Assembly (NCBI GenBank): GCA_028819945.1
Contig: JAPPKQ010000456.1
Location: forward strand, 1 to 10,712
Direction of reading: 5' to 3'
From: a bacterium
GTDB taxonomy: Bacteria > Actinomycetota > Acidimicrobiia > Acidimicrobiales > CATQHL01
DNA: 10,712 nucleotides
A model generated the notes under the pieces. That model saw only the letters and a program-made list of their open reading frames with translations. It ran no database searches and was not told the DNA's origin. Positions 1 through 6,185 of the stretch are shown in pieces (within the stretch, counting starts at the first letter, position 1; every line of letters begins with the position of its first letter). Made by a program: the position numbers and the translations under genes.

Positions 1-24
1 GCGGCGCTTCCCCCCGTTGGCCGG

Positions 25-158
25 TCAGGTGGATAGGGTGGGCTTGGTTGTCTCGGTGTGACGGTAGTTGAGTTCGTATTGTTCCGGTGTGAGCATCCGG
101 GCAGGCTGGTGTGGCGCCTGGTGGTGTTGTAGCGGCCGAGCCATTCGAAGACGGATCG
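25..158 (-). pseudogene. IS3-family transposase (OrfB) C-terminal remnant
   Basis: This is the end of a DDE integrase-type transposase, read on the minus strand. From about 158 downward one frame reads RSVFEWLGRYNTTRRHTSL, which resembles the motif near the C-terminus of IS3-family OrfB proteins (aromatic residue, Tyr-Asn, Arg-Arg-His-Ser/Thr-Leu). The reading then moves to another frame, giving ARMLTPEQYELNYRH and a short tail that stops at 25-27. In intact IS3 transposases these two pieces form one continuous segment, so there is a frameshift near 100-110. Nothing of the catalytic core is present. The bases from 1 to 24, just past the stop, would be where the IS end lies, but I cannot confirm a terminal inverted repeat. 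The remnant ends where the Uma2 pseudogene begins, which suggests insertion followed by decay. It could also belong to a related DDE family; IS3 is the best fit. Confidence 0.68.
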
Positions 159-159
159 G

Positions 160-588
160 CTCCCGGTGCCGCGCACGGTGGTTGTTGCCCCCGACGGGCT
201 GGTGTGCTTCGGCGTGGACGCCGCCGCCATCGAGGATGACTGCAGCTGCCGGCTCTGGGACGCCGGGCGCCGCCGGCGCTTGGTCTGGGATCGCCTCGGG
301 GAAGACCCACCTGAGGGACTCGGAGGAAAAGCCCGACATCTACCTGGAGGTCGGTGCCGGCGACGGGCGCCTGAGCGGCTGCAGCTACGTGCTGGGCCTG
401 GACCTGCACGCCGAGGAGCGCCGCCTGCGTTGCAGAGACTCCCAGACCGGCCGATGGCTCCCCGACCCCGGGGACCTCGAGCACACAGACGACGCCAGCC
501 GCCAAAGCGAGACGCGCTCGAGTCCCGAGCCGCGGCCGCGGAGGCCGAGGTAGCCGCCCTGCGCGCCCGGCTGAACGACCAGAAGTAA
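160..588 (+). pseudogene. Uma2-family (DUF820) endonuclease, broken
   Basis: Pieces of a Uma2-family restriction-endonuclease-like protein appear in two frames. First, RVPRTVVVAPDGLVCFGV, followed by CSCRLWDAG, matches the family's early core, where 'AP-D-hydrophobic' is followed by 'Y-x-x-W-x-x-G'. The frame shifts near 270-290 to IASGKTHLRDSEEKPDIYLE, like the family's 'E-I-x-S-x-T-x-x-x-D-x-x-x-K' strand-helix. The usual 'EYW-x-x-DP' segment is then missing, and the text jumps to LSGCSYVLGLDL and RDSQTGRWLPDPGDLE, the typical end of the fold. A second shift near 480-510 restores the alanine/glutamate-rich coiled-coil tail ending ARLNDQK and a TAA at 586-588. The start is missing, probably cut off by the transposase remnant. 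At least two frameshifts and one internal deletion make it non-functional. Uma2 proteins are poorly understood and are often found in large copy numbers in actinobacteria and cyanobacteria. Confidence 0.7.
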
Positions 589-643
589 GCTTGAGCGCCG
601 CGAGCGGGCGCACGCAGCGGGCTCGCTGTCCAAGGGGGCGATC

Positions 644-1069
644 TTGAGCAACTCCCTAACTGGCCGTTGCCTCTGCGGCGCGGTGCGCTACGAGATCGAC
701 GGGCCGGCGCGGCCGGTCTGGAACTGCCACTGCCACCGGTGCCGGCGCTGGACGGGCCATTTCATGGCCGCAACATGCTGCGAGTACGACGATCTCACCT
801 TGATCGAGGACGGAACACTGCACTGGCACCACCCCGCTGACGACCCGAACGTGGCCTACGGGTCCTGCCGGGAGTGCGGCAGCTCGCTGTTCTGGCGGGT
901 TATGGACCCCCCGCCGGAGGGACCGTACGCGCAGACCCGCTGCACGTGGATCTGCGCCGGCACGCTGGATCCCCCGACCGGCCTGTCGAGCGAGCGCGCC
1001 ATCTTCTGCGCCGACGCCAGCGACTACCACGCCCTCGACCGGAACATCGAGACCCGGCAGCGGGAGTAG
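644..1069 (+). CDS. GFA/CENP-V domain zinc protein (glutathione-dependent formaldehyde-activating-like)
   Basis: This 141-residue protein has the GFA (Mss4-like) fold signature. The zinc ligands are in the expected order: CxC at Cys9/Cys11 in GRCLCGAVRYE, then CHCxxC at Cys28/Cys30/Cys33, with Arg-Arg-Trp-Thr-Gly following, and CxxCGSSLFW at Cys75/Cys78. The seven cysteines bind two zinc ions in family members. Family members are described as glutathione-dependent formaldehyde-activating enzymes, but most paralogs have no proven substrate, so only the fold is secure here. The TTG at 644 is chosen because AAGGGGG at 632-638 lies five bases upstream and because the protein then begins, as is typical, a few residues before GxCxCG. 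The length is normal and the gene looks intact. It converges on the fic gene, with only 29 bases between the stop codons. Nothing nearby points to formaldehyde metabolism. Confidence 0.88.
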   Translation: MSNSLTGRCLCGAVRYEIDGPARPVWNCHCHRCRRWTGHFMAATCCEYDDLTLIEDGTLHWHHPADDPNVAYGSCRECGSSLFWRVMDPPPEGPYAQTRCTWICAGTLDPPTGLSSERAIFCADASDYHALDRNIETRQRE

Positions 1070-1098
1070 CCGAGCGACGGCACTGCGCGGCCCGAGGC

Positions 1099-2235
1099 TC
1101 ACGGATTCCAGAGACCGATCAGTCCGGTGGCGGCGAACCAGTGGCGGGCTCTTCCGGGGCGCCCGGCGGGCACACCGGTCAGGGGTGTGAGGATCCCGCG
1201 GTCGGCGAGGGCACTCAGCGCGGCCAGGCCGCTGCGCTCGCTGACACCGACCAGCGCTGACACGTCGACGGCGCTGAGGACCGGTGCTGCCGGCAGGTGC
1301 TCCAGCAGCGCCCGCGCGCTGTGGTCGCTTCGCATATCCGCCACCAGTTCATCCCATTGCGCCAGCAGGTGCGACGCCTGCCCCACGAGGTGCTCGGTGG
1401 TGGCCGCGGCTCGAACGGCGGTCTCAGCGAACCAGCGCACCCACGCATCCGTGTTGCCCTGCTCGAACATGTGCAGCCCCGAGAGATAACCGCCCGGGTC
1501 CCGGACGATCGCCGTGCTGATCGGAGCGGTGGCGCGTCGCGTCGCACCTTCGCGTCGCAACGCCCGGCAGACGAGGACTCTCCCCAGCCGGCCGTTGCCG
1601 TCGCCGTAGGGATGGATCGCCTCGAACTGGGCGTGCACCAGCGCTGCACGCGACACCGCATCGAGTTCGCTGCGGCTGTCGGCGAACCGCAGGAGATCGT
1701 CCATGAGCCGCGGAACCTCCCGCGGCGGGGGCGGGACATAGGAGGCGTCGAGCGGTGAGCTGCCGCCGACCCACCCCAGAGACGGACGGAAGGCACCGAC
1801 CAGATGCGCAGGGAGACTGCTGTAGCGCATCAGGTGCCGGTGCCAGTCGTGCAGAGTCGCGACGCTCAGCGGCTCGGTCGCGGCCGCGAGAGCGCGGTCC
1901 ATGACCGCCAGGTTGTCGGCGATCCATCCTGCGGTGCCGCCGGTTCCCGCCTTCTCGGCGACGAGAACCGACTCGATCGGTTCGCGCAGCCCCTCGATGC
2001 CTGAGGACGCCACGCCTTCGTGACGGAGCAGCAGGCGAGCCAGCGGCTCGAATCGCGCAGGCAGGCCGGCGTCGGAGAGCCGCAGCGCGGCGACGGCACG
2101 CTCGGCCGCCCGGGCCGTAGCGGTCGACACCGTGAGGTTCCGCTGTTCGAGAGGCGCCGGCACCCAGGACCAGACGCGTCGCCCACGCCACTCTGAGGCC
2201 AAGCGGCGACCCGCAGAACTGTCCACAGCCGCCAC
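1099..2235 (-). CDS. Fic-domain protein (putative adenylyltransferase, self-inhibited class)
   Basis: This 378-residue protein has a complete Fic core. HPYGDGNGRLGR at residues 208-219 matches the active-site loop HxFx(D/E)GNGRxxR, with catalytic His208. SSGIEG at residues 77-82 matches the inhibitory helix motif (S/T)xxxE(G/N), whose Glu blocks productive ATP binding in family members. Its N-terminal position makes this a class II Fic protein. A segment around 315-365 looks like a winged-helix DNA-binding or dimerisation module (SAVDVSALVGVSERSGLAAL). Most such enzymes transfer AMP to a hydroxyl on a protein; the target here is unknown. The frame is open further upstream, to 2397, but that extension is arginine-rich and crosses an AT-rich promoter-like patch and a palindrome. 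GTG at 2233-2235 (MAAVDSSAGRRLASEW) is therefore preferred. No Shine-Dalgarno is visible, so a short-leader or leaderless mRNA is likely. The gene is divergent from the antitoxin-toxin pair. Confidence 0.88.
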   Translation of the reverse strand: MAAVDSSAGRRLASEWRGRRVWSWVPAPLEQRNLTVSTATARAAERAVAALRLSDAGLPARFEPLARLLLRHEGVASSGIEGLREPIESVLVAEKAGTGGTAGWIADNLAVMDRALAAATEPLSVATLHDWHRHLMRYSSLPAHLVGAFRPSLGWVGGSSPLDASYVPPPPREVPRLMDDLLRFADSRSELDAVSRAALVHAQFEAIHPYGDGNGRLGRVLVCRALRREGATRRATAPISTAIVRDPGGYLSGLHMFEQGNTDAWVRWFAETAVRAAATTEHLVGQASHLLAQWDELVADMRSDHSARALLEHLPAAPVLSAVDVSALVGVSERSGLAALSALADRGILTPLTGVPAGRPGRARHWFAATGLIGLWNP

Positions 2236-2243
2236 TATAACGA

Positions 2244-2284
2244 AGGATAATAGTATAGTCTTCCGAAACTGTGCAGTTGCGGAA
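2244..2284 (-). promoter_or_regulatory. fic promoter region with 24-nt palindromic operator candidate
   Basis: TTCCGAAACTG (2261-2271) and CAGTTGCGGAA (2274-2284) form an inverted repeat of 11-nt arms with one mismatch, separated by TG. Just downstream on the minus strand is an AT-rich patch in otherwise GC-rich DNA. It contains overlapping -10-like hexamers: TATACT (2257-2252), TATTAT (2253-2248) and TATCCT (2249-2244). The preferred fic GTG lies 8 to 16 bases beyond these. The palindrome would sit over the -35 region, where a repressor could block RNA polymerase. Which hexamer is used, and what binds, cannot be read from the sequence. No good -35 is seen. Confidence 0.5.
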
Positions 2285-2450
2285 ACTTGTCGCTGCTGTC
2301 GAGCGCTCTCCGACCGGCAGCGGCGACTCTCGGAGGTTCTAGCGAGGAAGTGAACCCTCGGCCCTGGCAAGCGTGCCGATCTGCTGCCGTCTCTCAATGT
2401 GAGGGGCCACTCATGAGACTCTCACCGCGTCGGCCCCTGGCATCCGTGAG

Positions 2451-2472
2451 TGCATGTATAATGCATTCATGC
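2451..2472 (+). promoter_or_regulatory. Leaderless promoter and putative autoregulatory operator of the antitoxin gene
   Basis: A perfect TATAAT lies at 2457-2462, exactly six bases before the ATG at 2469, so transcription should begin at or next to the start codon. There is no Shine-Dalgarno. The -10 box is surrounded by short overlapping inverted repeats: TGCAT (2451-2455) with ATGCA (2461-2465), and GCATG (2452-2456) with CATGC (2468-2472). Ribbon-helix-helix antitoxins of this type usually repress their own promoter by binding such repeats, so this is the natural operator candidate. No convincing -35 element is visible. Confidence 0.6.
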
Positions 2473-2699
2473 CGCACGTTCAGGTCCGGAATGTCTCACC
2501 GGAGGTTCACGAGGCGCTTGTGCGAAGGGCGGCGGGCGCGGGGCAGTCGCTCCAGCAGTTCTTGACGGCTCAACTCGCCAAGTTCGCCGCCACTCCCACG
2601 CTGGCGGAGGTCTTGGATCGGGTGGAGGCCCGCAGTCTGGGCAGCCTCACCGCGGCGCAAGCTGTGAGCGACCTCGAAGCCGAGCGTGCTCGTCGTTGA
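2469..2699 (+). CDS. FitA/VapB-type ribbon-helix-helix antitoxin
   Basis: This 76-residue protein starts MPHVQVRNVSPEVHEAL, the typical opening of FitA-like antitoxins. Residues 3-8 would form the DNA-contacting beta strand of a ribbon-helix-helix fold, followed by helices at about 10-20 and 26-40 (GQSLQQFLTAQLAKFA). The C-terminal part, TPTLAEVLDRVEAR, is the usual segment that wraps around the toxin and occupies its active site. An in-frame ATG five codons earlier (2454) is rejected because it overlaps the TATAAT box and because family members start at MPxVQVRN. The gene overlaps the toxin gene by 14 bases, the usual arrangement for a co-translated antitoxin-toxin pair. The complex should bind the promoter and repress both genes. 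The family assignment is firm; the exact VapB versus FitA naming is not. Confidence 0.87.
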   Translation: MPHVQVRNVSPEVHEALVRRAAGAGQSLQQFLTAQLAKFAATPTLAEVLDRVEARSLGSLTAAQAVSDLEAERARR

Positions 2700-3081
2700 C
2701 GCCTCGGTCGTTGCCCCGGCAGTGGCTGACGGCGGCGGCGACGGCCGCCGCTACCGGCGGCGGCTGCGCGGCGAGCGGCCGGCGGCGCCTGATCTCCTGC
2801 GGGTGGAGGTTCTGGCGGTGCTCCGGCGGCAGCACCGACTCGGAGGACTCGACGCCGGTCGGGTCGCAGCGGCCGTCGACGATCTGCTCGACCTGGAAGT
2901 CGAGGTCTATCCGACAGGGCCGCTGCTGAGGCGGGCCTGGGAACTCCGGGAGAACGTAACTTCCTACGATGCCTGCTACGTGGCGCTCGCCGAGGCGCTG
3001 GGATGTCCGCTCCTTACCGCTGACGCCCGCCTCTCCCGAGCCAGCGGCCCCGCCTGTGACATTGAACTCATCAGTACGTGA
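2686..3081 (+). CDS. vapC: VapC-type PIN-domain toxin (ribonuclease)
   Basis: This 131-residue PIN-domain protein carries the four acidic residues expected of an active VapC: Asp5 in LVVDASVV, Glu41 in LLRVEVLAVLRR, Asp95 in TSYDACYVALAE and Asp113 in LLTADARLSRA. In the family these bind Mg2+ or Mn2+ and cleave RNA, often tRNA or rRNA at specific sites. The target here cannot be predicted. GTG at 2686 is the start because it places LVVDAS at the N-terminus as in other PIN proteins and gives the usual overlap with the antitoxin gene. Residues 15-31 are a glycine/arginine-rich stretch with no hydrophobic pattern, probably a loop in the first helix region. The length is normal, the frame is intact and no catalytic residue is missing. 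Its activity should be held in check by the preceding antitoxin. Confidence 0.88.
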   Translation: MLVVDASVVAPAVADGGGDGRRYRRRLRGERPAAPDLLRVEVLAVLRRQHRLGGLDAGRVAAAVDDLLDLEVEVYPTGPLLRRAWELRENVTSYDACYVALAEALGCPLLTADARLSRASGPACDIELIST

Positions 3082-3141
3082 GTGGTCACAGCCTTCATCT
3101 GGCGGGTGCGGCTACCCTCGGCGGGTGGAGGTTCTGACGTA

Positions 3142-4422
3142 GTGGGCGGCCCTCGGCACCGCCGCAAACCTGGGCGGGTGACGCCGAAGGGGACCCGACC
3201 GGGGGAACGTCCGGACGGACCGAATCGGCCGAAGTCGGCCGCGGACTACCTGCTGCGCAACGCCGGGCGCATCGCGTCTAGGAGGGTCGACATCGACGAG
3301 GCCGAGGAGTGGGCCTCGGCGCTGCAGATCATGTTCCGCCCCGTGGGCGAGGAGACCGAGCCGGATCTGGACGCGTCGGACCTGCTGGCCGAGGCGGGCC
3401 GGCGGGGCGGCACGGCGGCGGCGGTGCTGTCGGCGGCGCTGGCGGTCTTCGGCCCGCCGGAGTGTCGCGGCGCGGCGCGGGACCAGACTCGGCGGCTGAT
3501 CGAGAACGGCGCCTGGGTGCCTGCCTGGGCGGAGGCGCTGGGCGACGTGGTGCCGCAGCGGGCGATGCTCCTCACCGACGTGTGGGAGGACGACTACCTG
3601 GTGCTGGTCGACTTCGTGCGTCCCGACGGCGCGGTCTGCGCCGTGGGCGTCCACGTCGACCTGGTCCTCGAAGGCGTGGCGCACCACTTCGTGCGCGGTC
3701 CCTCCGCCGAGGCGATCATCGATGAGGGCGGGAGTCCCGACGGCGCCGTTGTGCGGCCGGTCAGCCTGACCGACGCCCGGGCGATGATCGACGCCGGAAT
3801 GGAGCTCCGGGATCTCAGCGACCTGCCCGAAGTCTCCGACGAGGATGACGAGTGCTACCGGCTCGACGAGGGGCTGCGTCCCCTGGTGGAGCAGCGGATC
3901 GGGCTGCTGCCGTCCGGCGGCGACGCGAGCCGGCCCCGACCGCTCACGAAGCGGCAGATGGTTCGGACCGTGCGGCGGGTCGCGGCTCGCTCGAAGAGCC
4001 TCGACCGCGCCGACGTCGAGCGCCTAGCGGACAGGATCGCCTTGTTCGGGGAGTACTGCAACGATCGGGATCCGCTGCGGTGGAGCCCGAGGAAGACTCA
4101 TGCCTTCCTGGCCGAATGGATCCCGTGGAAGACGGTCCCCGACGCCGACGAGCACGATGCGATCGAGGCCGTGTTCCCGCACTGGATCGAGTACGCCGCC
4201 GAAAGCCGGGGCCTCGATGCCGAGAGGCTCGCGCTGAACCTGTCAGCGGCGCAGGCGTCCTTCGCCGACATGCGCGCCAACGCGGCCGACCCGGCCATGC
4301 GGAGCCCCGTCGCGAACCTCTTCTGCGAGATGCGCGAGGACGGGGTCGACCTTTCCGACGCCGACGCGGTGGAGGCTTGGCTGGACCGATTCCTGGCTCG
4401 CGCCCGCAGCGAAGGCCGCTGA
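3142..4422 (+). CDS. Hypothetical acidic protein, 426 residues
   Basis: I recognise no characterised family. The preferred start is GTG at 3142, because GGAGG at 3127-3131 lies ten bases upstream; the protein then opens with a basic tail (MGGPRHRRKPGRVTPKGTRP). The frame runs on upstream to 3082, right behind the vapC stop. Residues 1-35 look disordered and basic. Residues about 75-240 form an acidic mixed alpha/beta region, with the strand-rich segment AMLLTDVWEDDYLVLVDFVR at 141-160 and then AVCAVGVHVDLVLEGVAHHF. After an Asp/Glu-rich stretch, residues 265-420 look mainly helical (DRIALFGEYCNDRDPLRWSP, then EAVFPHWIEYAAESRGL). There are no membrane segments, signal peptide or obvious catalytic motif. 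I have an impression that similar uncharacterised proteins exist in actinobacteria. It could be carried along with the toxin pair or be unrelated. Base composition matches the surrounding genes. Confidence 0.75.
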   Translation: MGGPRHRRKPGRVTPKGTRPGERPDGPNRPKSAADYLLRNAGRIASRRVDIDEAEEWASALQIMFRPVGEETEPDLDASDLLAEAGRRGGTAAAVLSAALAVFGPPECRGAARDQTRRLIENGAWVPAWAEALGDVVPQRAMLLTDVWEDDYLVLVDFVRPDGAVCAVGVHVDLVLEGVAHHFVRGPSAEAIIDEGGSPDGAVVRPVSLTDARAMIDAGMELRDLSDLPEVSDEDDECYRLDEGLRPLVEQRIGLLPSGGDASRPRPLTKRQMVRTVRRVAARSKSLDRADVERLADRIALFGEYCNDRDPLRWSPRKTHAFLAEWIPWKTVPDADEHDAIEAVFPHWIEYAAESRGLDAERLALNLSAAQASFADMRANAADPAMRSPVANLFCEMREDGVDLSDADAVEAWLDRFLARARSEGR

Positions 4423-4439
4423 CGGGCCCGATGCCGCGC

Positions 4440-5807
4440 CTACCGGACGCCGCTGGGGTCCCGCGCGCCGTAACCGGTGGAGGACGCCGGGCCGCTGTCG
4501 CCCGTGGGGGTTGAAGGCTCGGGGTCGCCGGTGCCGGAGTCGGCGCCGCCGGCGGCGGGGAGCGGGGGCGCCGCGGCCAGGTCCGGGTGGAAGTTGGCGG
4601 TCACGGCGGTGCCGCGGGCGGGGACGGGCAGGTAGCCGGTCTGCTCGGCGGCGGGGATGGTGGGGTGAGTCATCACCCGGTAGCCCACGTAGCCGGCGAT
4701 GAGGGCGTGGACGGCGGCCAGAGCGATGAAGAACGCCGCCGTGCCCGCGGCGCCCATCACGGCGCCGGTGACCGCCGGGAAGATCGCCGCGCCGGTGCCG
4801 GTGACGCGCGCCAGGGTGGCGCTCGCCGAGGTGATCTGGCTGGGGGCGACGCGGTCCACGGTGAGGGCCACGGCGAGGGAGTGCAGCGGGAAGCTGAGCC
4901 CGCCGAAGAGGAACATGAGCAGCAGCGAGGGCGCCGAGCCCGGCACGGTCAGCAGCGACCCGGCGGCGGCGAGGGCGGCGGCGGTCGCGGTGACGCCGAG
5001 CACGCCGCGCCGGCTCAGGCGGTCCGACAGCCAGCCGATGGGCAACTGGAACACCACGGCGCCCAGCGGCGCGGCCGCGGTGAACAGTGCTATCCGCCCT
5101 CCCGAGAGCCCCTCGGAGGAGGCGTAGACGGCGGCGAGACTCAGCAGCGTGCCGTGCGCGGCGCCGGTCAGCAGGGCCGTGACGGCCCCGGTCGGCATCG
5201 CCGCTAGGAGGCGCCGCAGCGGGAGCGGTTCGATCGTCACCTGCGGGGCGCTGGTGCTGGCCGACAGGGCGACTGGCACGAGCGCCAGCGAGATCAGCAC
5301 CGACACCACCACGAACAGCTCGAAGCCTGCTGGGTCGCCGCCGGACAGGAGCAACTGGCCCGACCCCAGGCCGCCCATCATGACGACCATGTAGCCCGCC
5401 AGGACCCTGCCCCGGTTGGCGTTGGTGGCCATGTCGTTCAGCCACGACTCGGCCACGACGTACAGGCCGGCCATGCACAGCCCGAAGGTGAGCCGCAGCA
5501 GCGCCCAGGCGGCCGGGTGGACCCATACGGCGTGCAGGATGGCCGCGCTCGAGGCCAGCGACGCCAGCGCCGTGAAGACCCGGATGTGGCCCACGGCCGC
5601 CACGAACCGCACTGCGACCGCCGTGCCGAACAGGAACCCCACGAAGTAGGAGGCCATCACCGCCCCGGTGACGCCGAAGCCGAACCCCTCGAGGTCGGCC
5701 CGGACGCCCAGCACCGAGCCCTGCAGGCCGTTGCCGACCATGAGGAACGCCATGCCGACCAGCAATGTCCTCACGGCCTTGCCGCTGCGAACCGATGGAC
5801 CGTTCAC
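4440..5807 (-). CDS. Major facilitator superfamily transporter, YcaD-like
   Basis: This 455-residue inner-membrane transporter has about twelve hydrophobic segments, roughly 14-35, 47-68, 76-95, 98-120, 134-154, 162-184, 205-228, 238-260, 268-289, 293-315, 335-356 and 358-378. Two features resemble E. coli YcaD: VVAESWLNDMATNANRGRVLAGYM near residues 117-140, where YcaD has an equivalent Glu-Ser and Asn-Arg-Gly-Arg-Leu-Leu-Ala, and PIGWLSDRLSRRGVLG at 256-271, the cytoplasmic loop motif after the seventh and eighth helices. Substrates of this group are unknown; a small organic solute or drug is only a guess. The C-terminal 65 residues or so are an unusual Pro/Gly/Ser/Thr-rich tail, probably cytoplasmic and disordered. 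The GTG start gives a short basic N-terminus before helix 1; only a weak purine-rich stretch precedes it. It converges on the 426-residue protein gene with 17 bases between stops. Confidence 0.85.
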   Translation of the reverse strand: MNGPSVRSGKAVRTLLVGMAFLMVGNGLQGSVLGVRADLEGFGFGVTGAVMASYFVGFLFGTAVAVRFVAAVGHIRVFTALASLASSAAILHAVWVHPAAWALLRLTFGLCMAGLYVVAESWLNDMATNANRGRVLAGYMVVMMGGLGSGQLLLSGGDPAGFELFVVVSVLISLALVPVALSASTSAPQVTIEPLPLRRLLAAMPTGAVTALLTGAAHGTLLSLAAVYASSEGLSGGRIALFTAAAPLGAVVFQLPIGWLSDRLSRRGVLGVTATAAALAAAGSLLTVPGSAPSLLLMFLFGGLSFPLHSLAVALTVDRVAPSQITSASATLARVTGTGAAIFPAVTGAVMGAAGTAAFFIALAAVHALIAGYVGYRVMTHPTIPAAEQTGYLPVPARGTAVTANFHPDLAAAPPLPAAGGADSGTGDPEPSTPTGDSGPASSTGYGARDPSGVR

Positions 5808-5899
5808 CTTCGCCCTGTCCCGCCTCTCGGACCGGGGCGACCGCCCCGAGCCCGGCTACAACACTCTGATCAACCCAACCTACCGGTCTGCGATTCCGA

Positions 5900-5920
5900 A
5901 TCGTGGTGCTGTTCCACGAT
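5900..5920. promoter_or_regulatory. 7+7 inverted repeat upstream of the MFS gene (operator candidate)
   Basis: ATCGTGG (5900-5906) and CCACGAT (5914-5920) are perfect inverted repeats with a seven-base spacer, centred about 100 bases upstream of the MFS GTG. The size and spacing suit a dimeric repressor or activator site. GTCACAC also occurs twice just beyond it (from about 5932 and 5948). No regulator gene lies beside the transporter and no clear promoter was identified, so the role is a guess. Confidence 0.3.
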
Positions 5921-5987
5921 GCGGGCCAAATGTCACACCGGACATTGGTCACACGGGCGGCAATGCTGGTCGGGTGGCCAGGTCCTA

Positions 5988-6049
5988 GATTCCGGCCTAC
6001 GCCGGAATGACGACGGGGGCCGGAATGACGATGGGTGGCCGGAATGACG
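5988..6049. repeat. Short palindromic element plus tandem half-copies of the dispersed repeat
   Basis: GATTCCGGC and GCCGGAATGAC at 5988-6011 form the outer stem of the dispersed repeat, closed by only a short CTAC-type loop instead of the full interior. The right arm GCCGGAATGACG then recurs exactly at 6001-6012, 6019-6030 and 6038-6049, giving a short tandem array with a period of 18-19 bases. It sits 17 bases left of a full-length copy. It looks like an internal-deletion derivative followed by duplication of the right arm. Confidence 0.85.
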
Positions 6050-6066
6050 GCGGGTGGCCGAGACGT

Positions 6067-6115
6067 GGATTCCGGCCCCGGATCGAGTCCGGGGCACGCT
6101 CTTCGCCGGAATGAC
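6067..6115. repeat. Dispersed 49-nt nested palindrome, copy 1
   Basis: The element starts GGATTCCGGC and ends GCCGGAATGAC, so its ends pair through ATTCCGGC/GCCGGAAT. Inside is a second hairpin, CCCCGGA, TCGAG loop, TCCGGGG. The same 49-nt element recurs at 8429-8477 and 9564-9612. This copy differs from the others by a C in the segment after the inner hairpin (GGGGCACGCTCTTC where the others have GGGGCAGGCTCT). It lies downstream of the lipoprotein stop. It resembles REP or MITE-like elements; no protein is encoded. Confidence 0.88.
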
Positions 6116-6185
6116 GATGTTTGCGGCGTGGAATCCTCGGTCGGTGGTGCTCGCTTGTCCGCGCACGCTCTGGGGGCTCAGGACG

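Larger units (their letters stand above)
5808..6185. other. 378-nt gap between the MFS and lipoprotein genes: leader, inverted repeats, repeat elements
   Basis: No gene is supported here; the frames that cross it are poor in protein-like sequence. Next to the MFS start, CGGGGC (5833-5838) and GCCCCG (5843-5848) form a perfect six-base stem with a four-base loop that would lie in the MFS mRNA leader. Further upstream, at 5900-5920, is a longer inverted repeat, listed separately. From 5988 to 6115 the gap is built of pieces of the dispersed palindromic repeat, also listed separately. The stretch 6116-6185 lies downstream of the lipoprotein stop and shows nothing clear. Confidence 0.7.

Noticed and set aside
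1..24. Terminal inverted repeat of the IS3-type element
   Set aside because: The position is right, but the other end is absent, so the repeat cannot be verified.
166..588. An intact 140-residue gene in this frame
   Set aside because: The family-like segments switch between two frames, so this frame is only part of a broken Uma2 gene.
2236..2397. Upstream extension of the Fic reading frame (54 more residues)
   Set aside because: It crosses an AT-rich promoter-like patch and a palindrome, its translation is Arg/Ser-rich without family resemblance, and the GTG at 2235 gives a normal Fic length.
4243..5952. Long minus-strand open frame of 569 codons overlapping the MFS gene
   Set aside because: It is very rich in Arg, Gly and Pro with no domain pattern, and lies antiparallel or shifted to two clear genes. 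It is a shadow frame of GC-rich DNA.
5988..6049. A CRISPR array
   Set aside because: Repeats are only 12 bases with 6-7-base spacers, and they match the arm of the dispersed palindrome.
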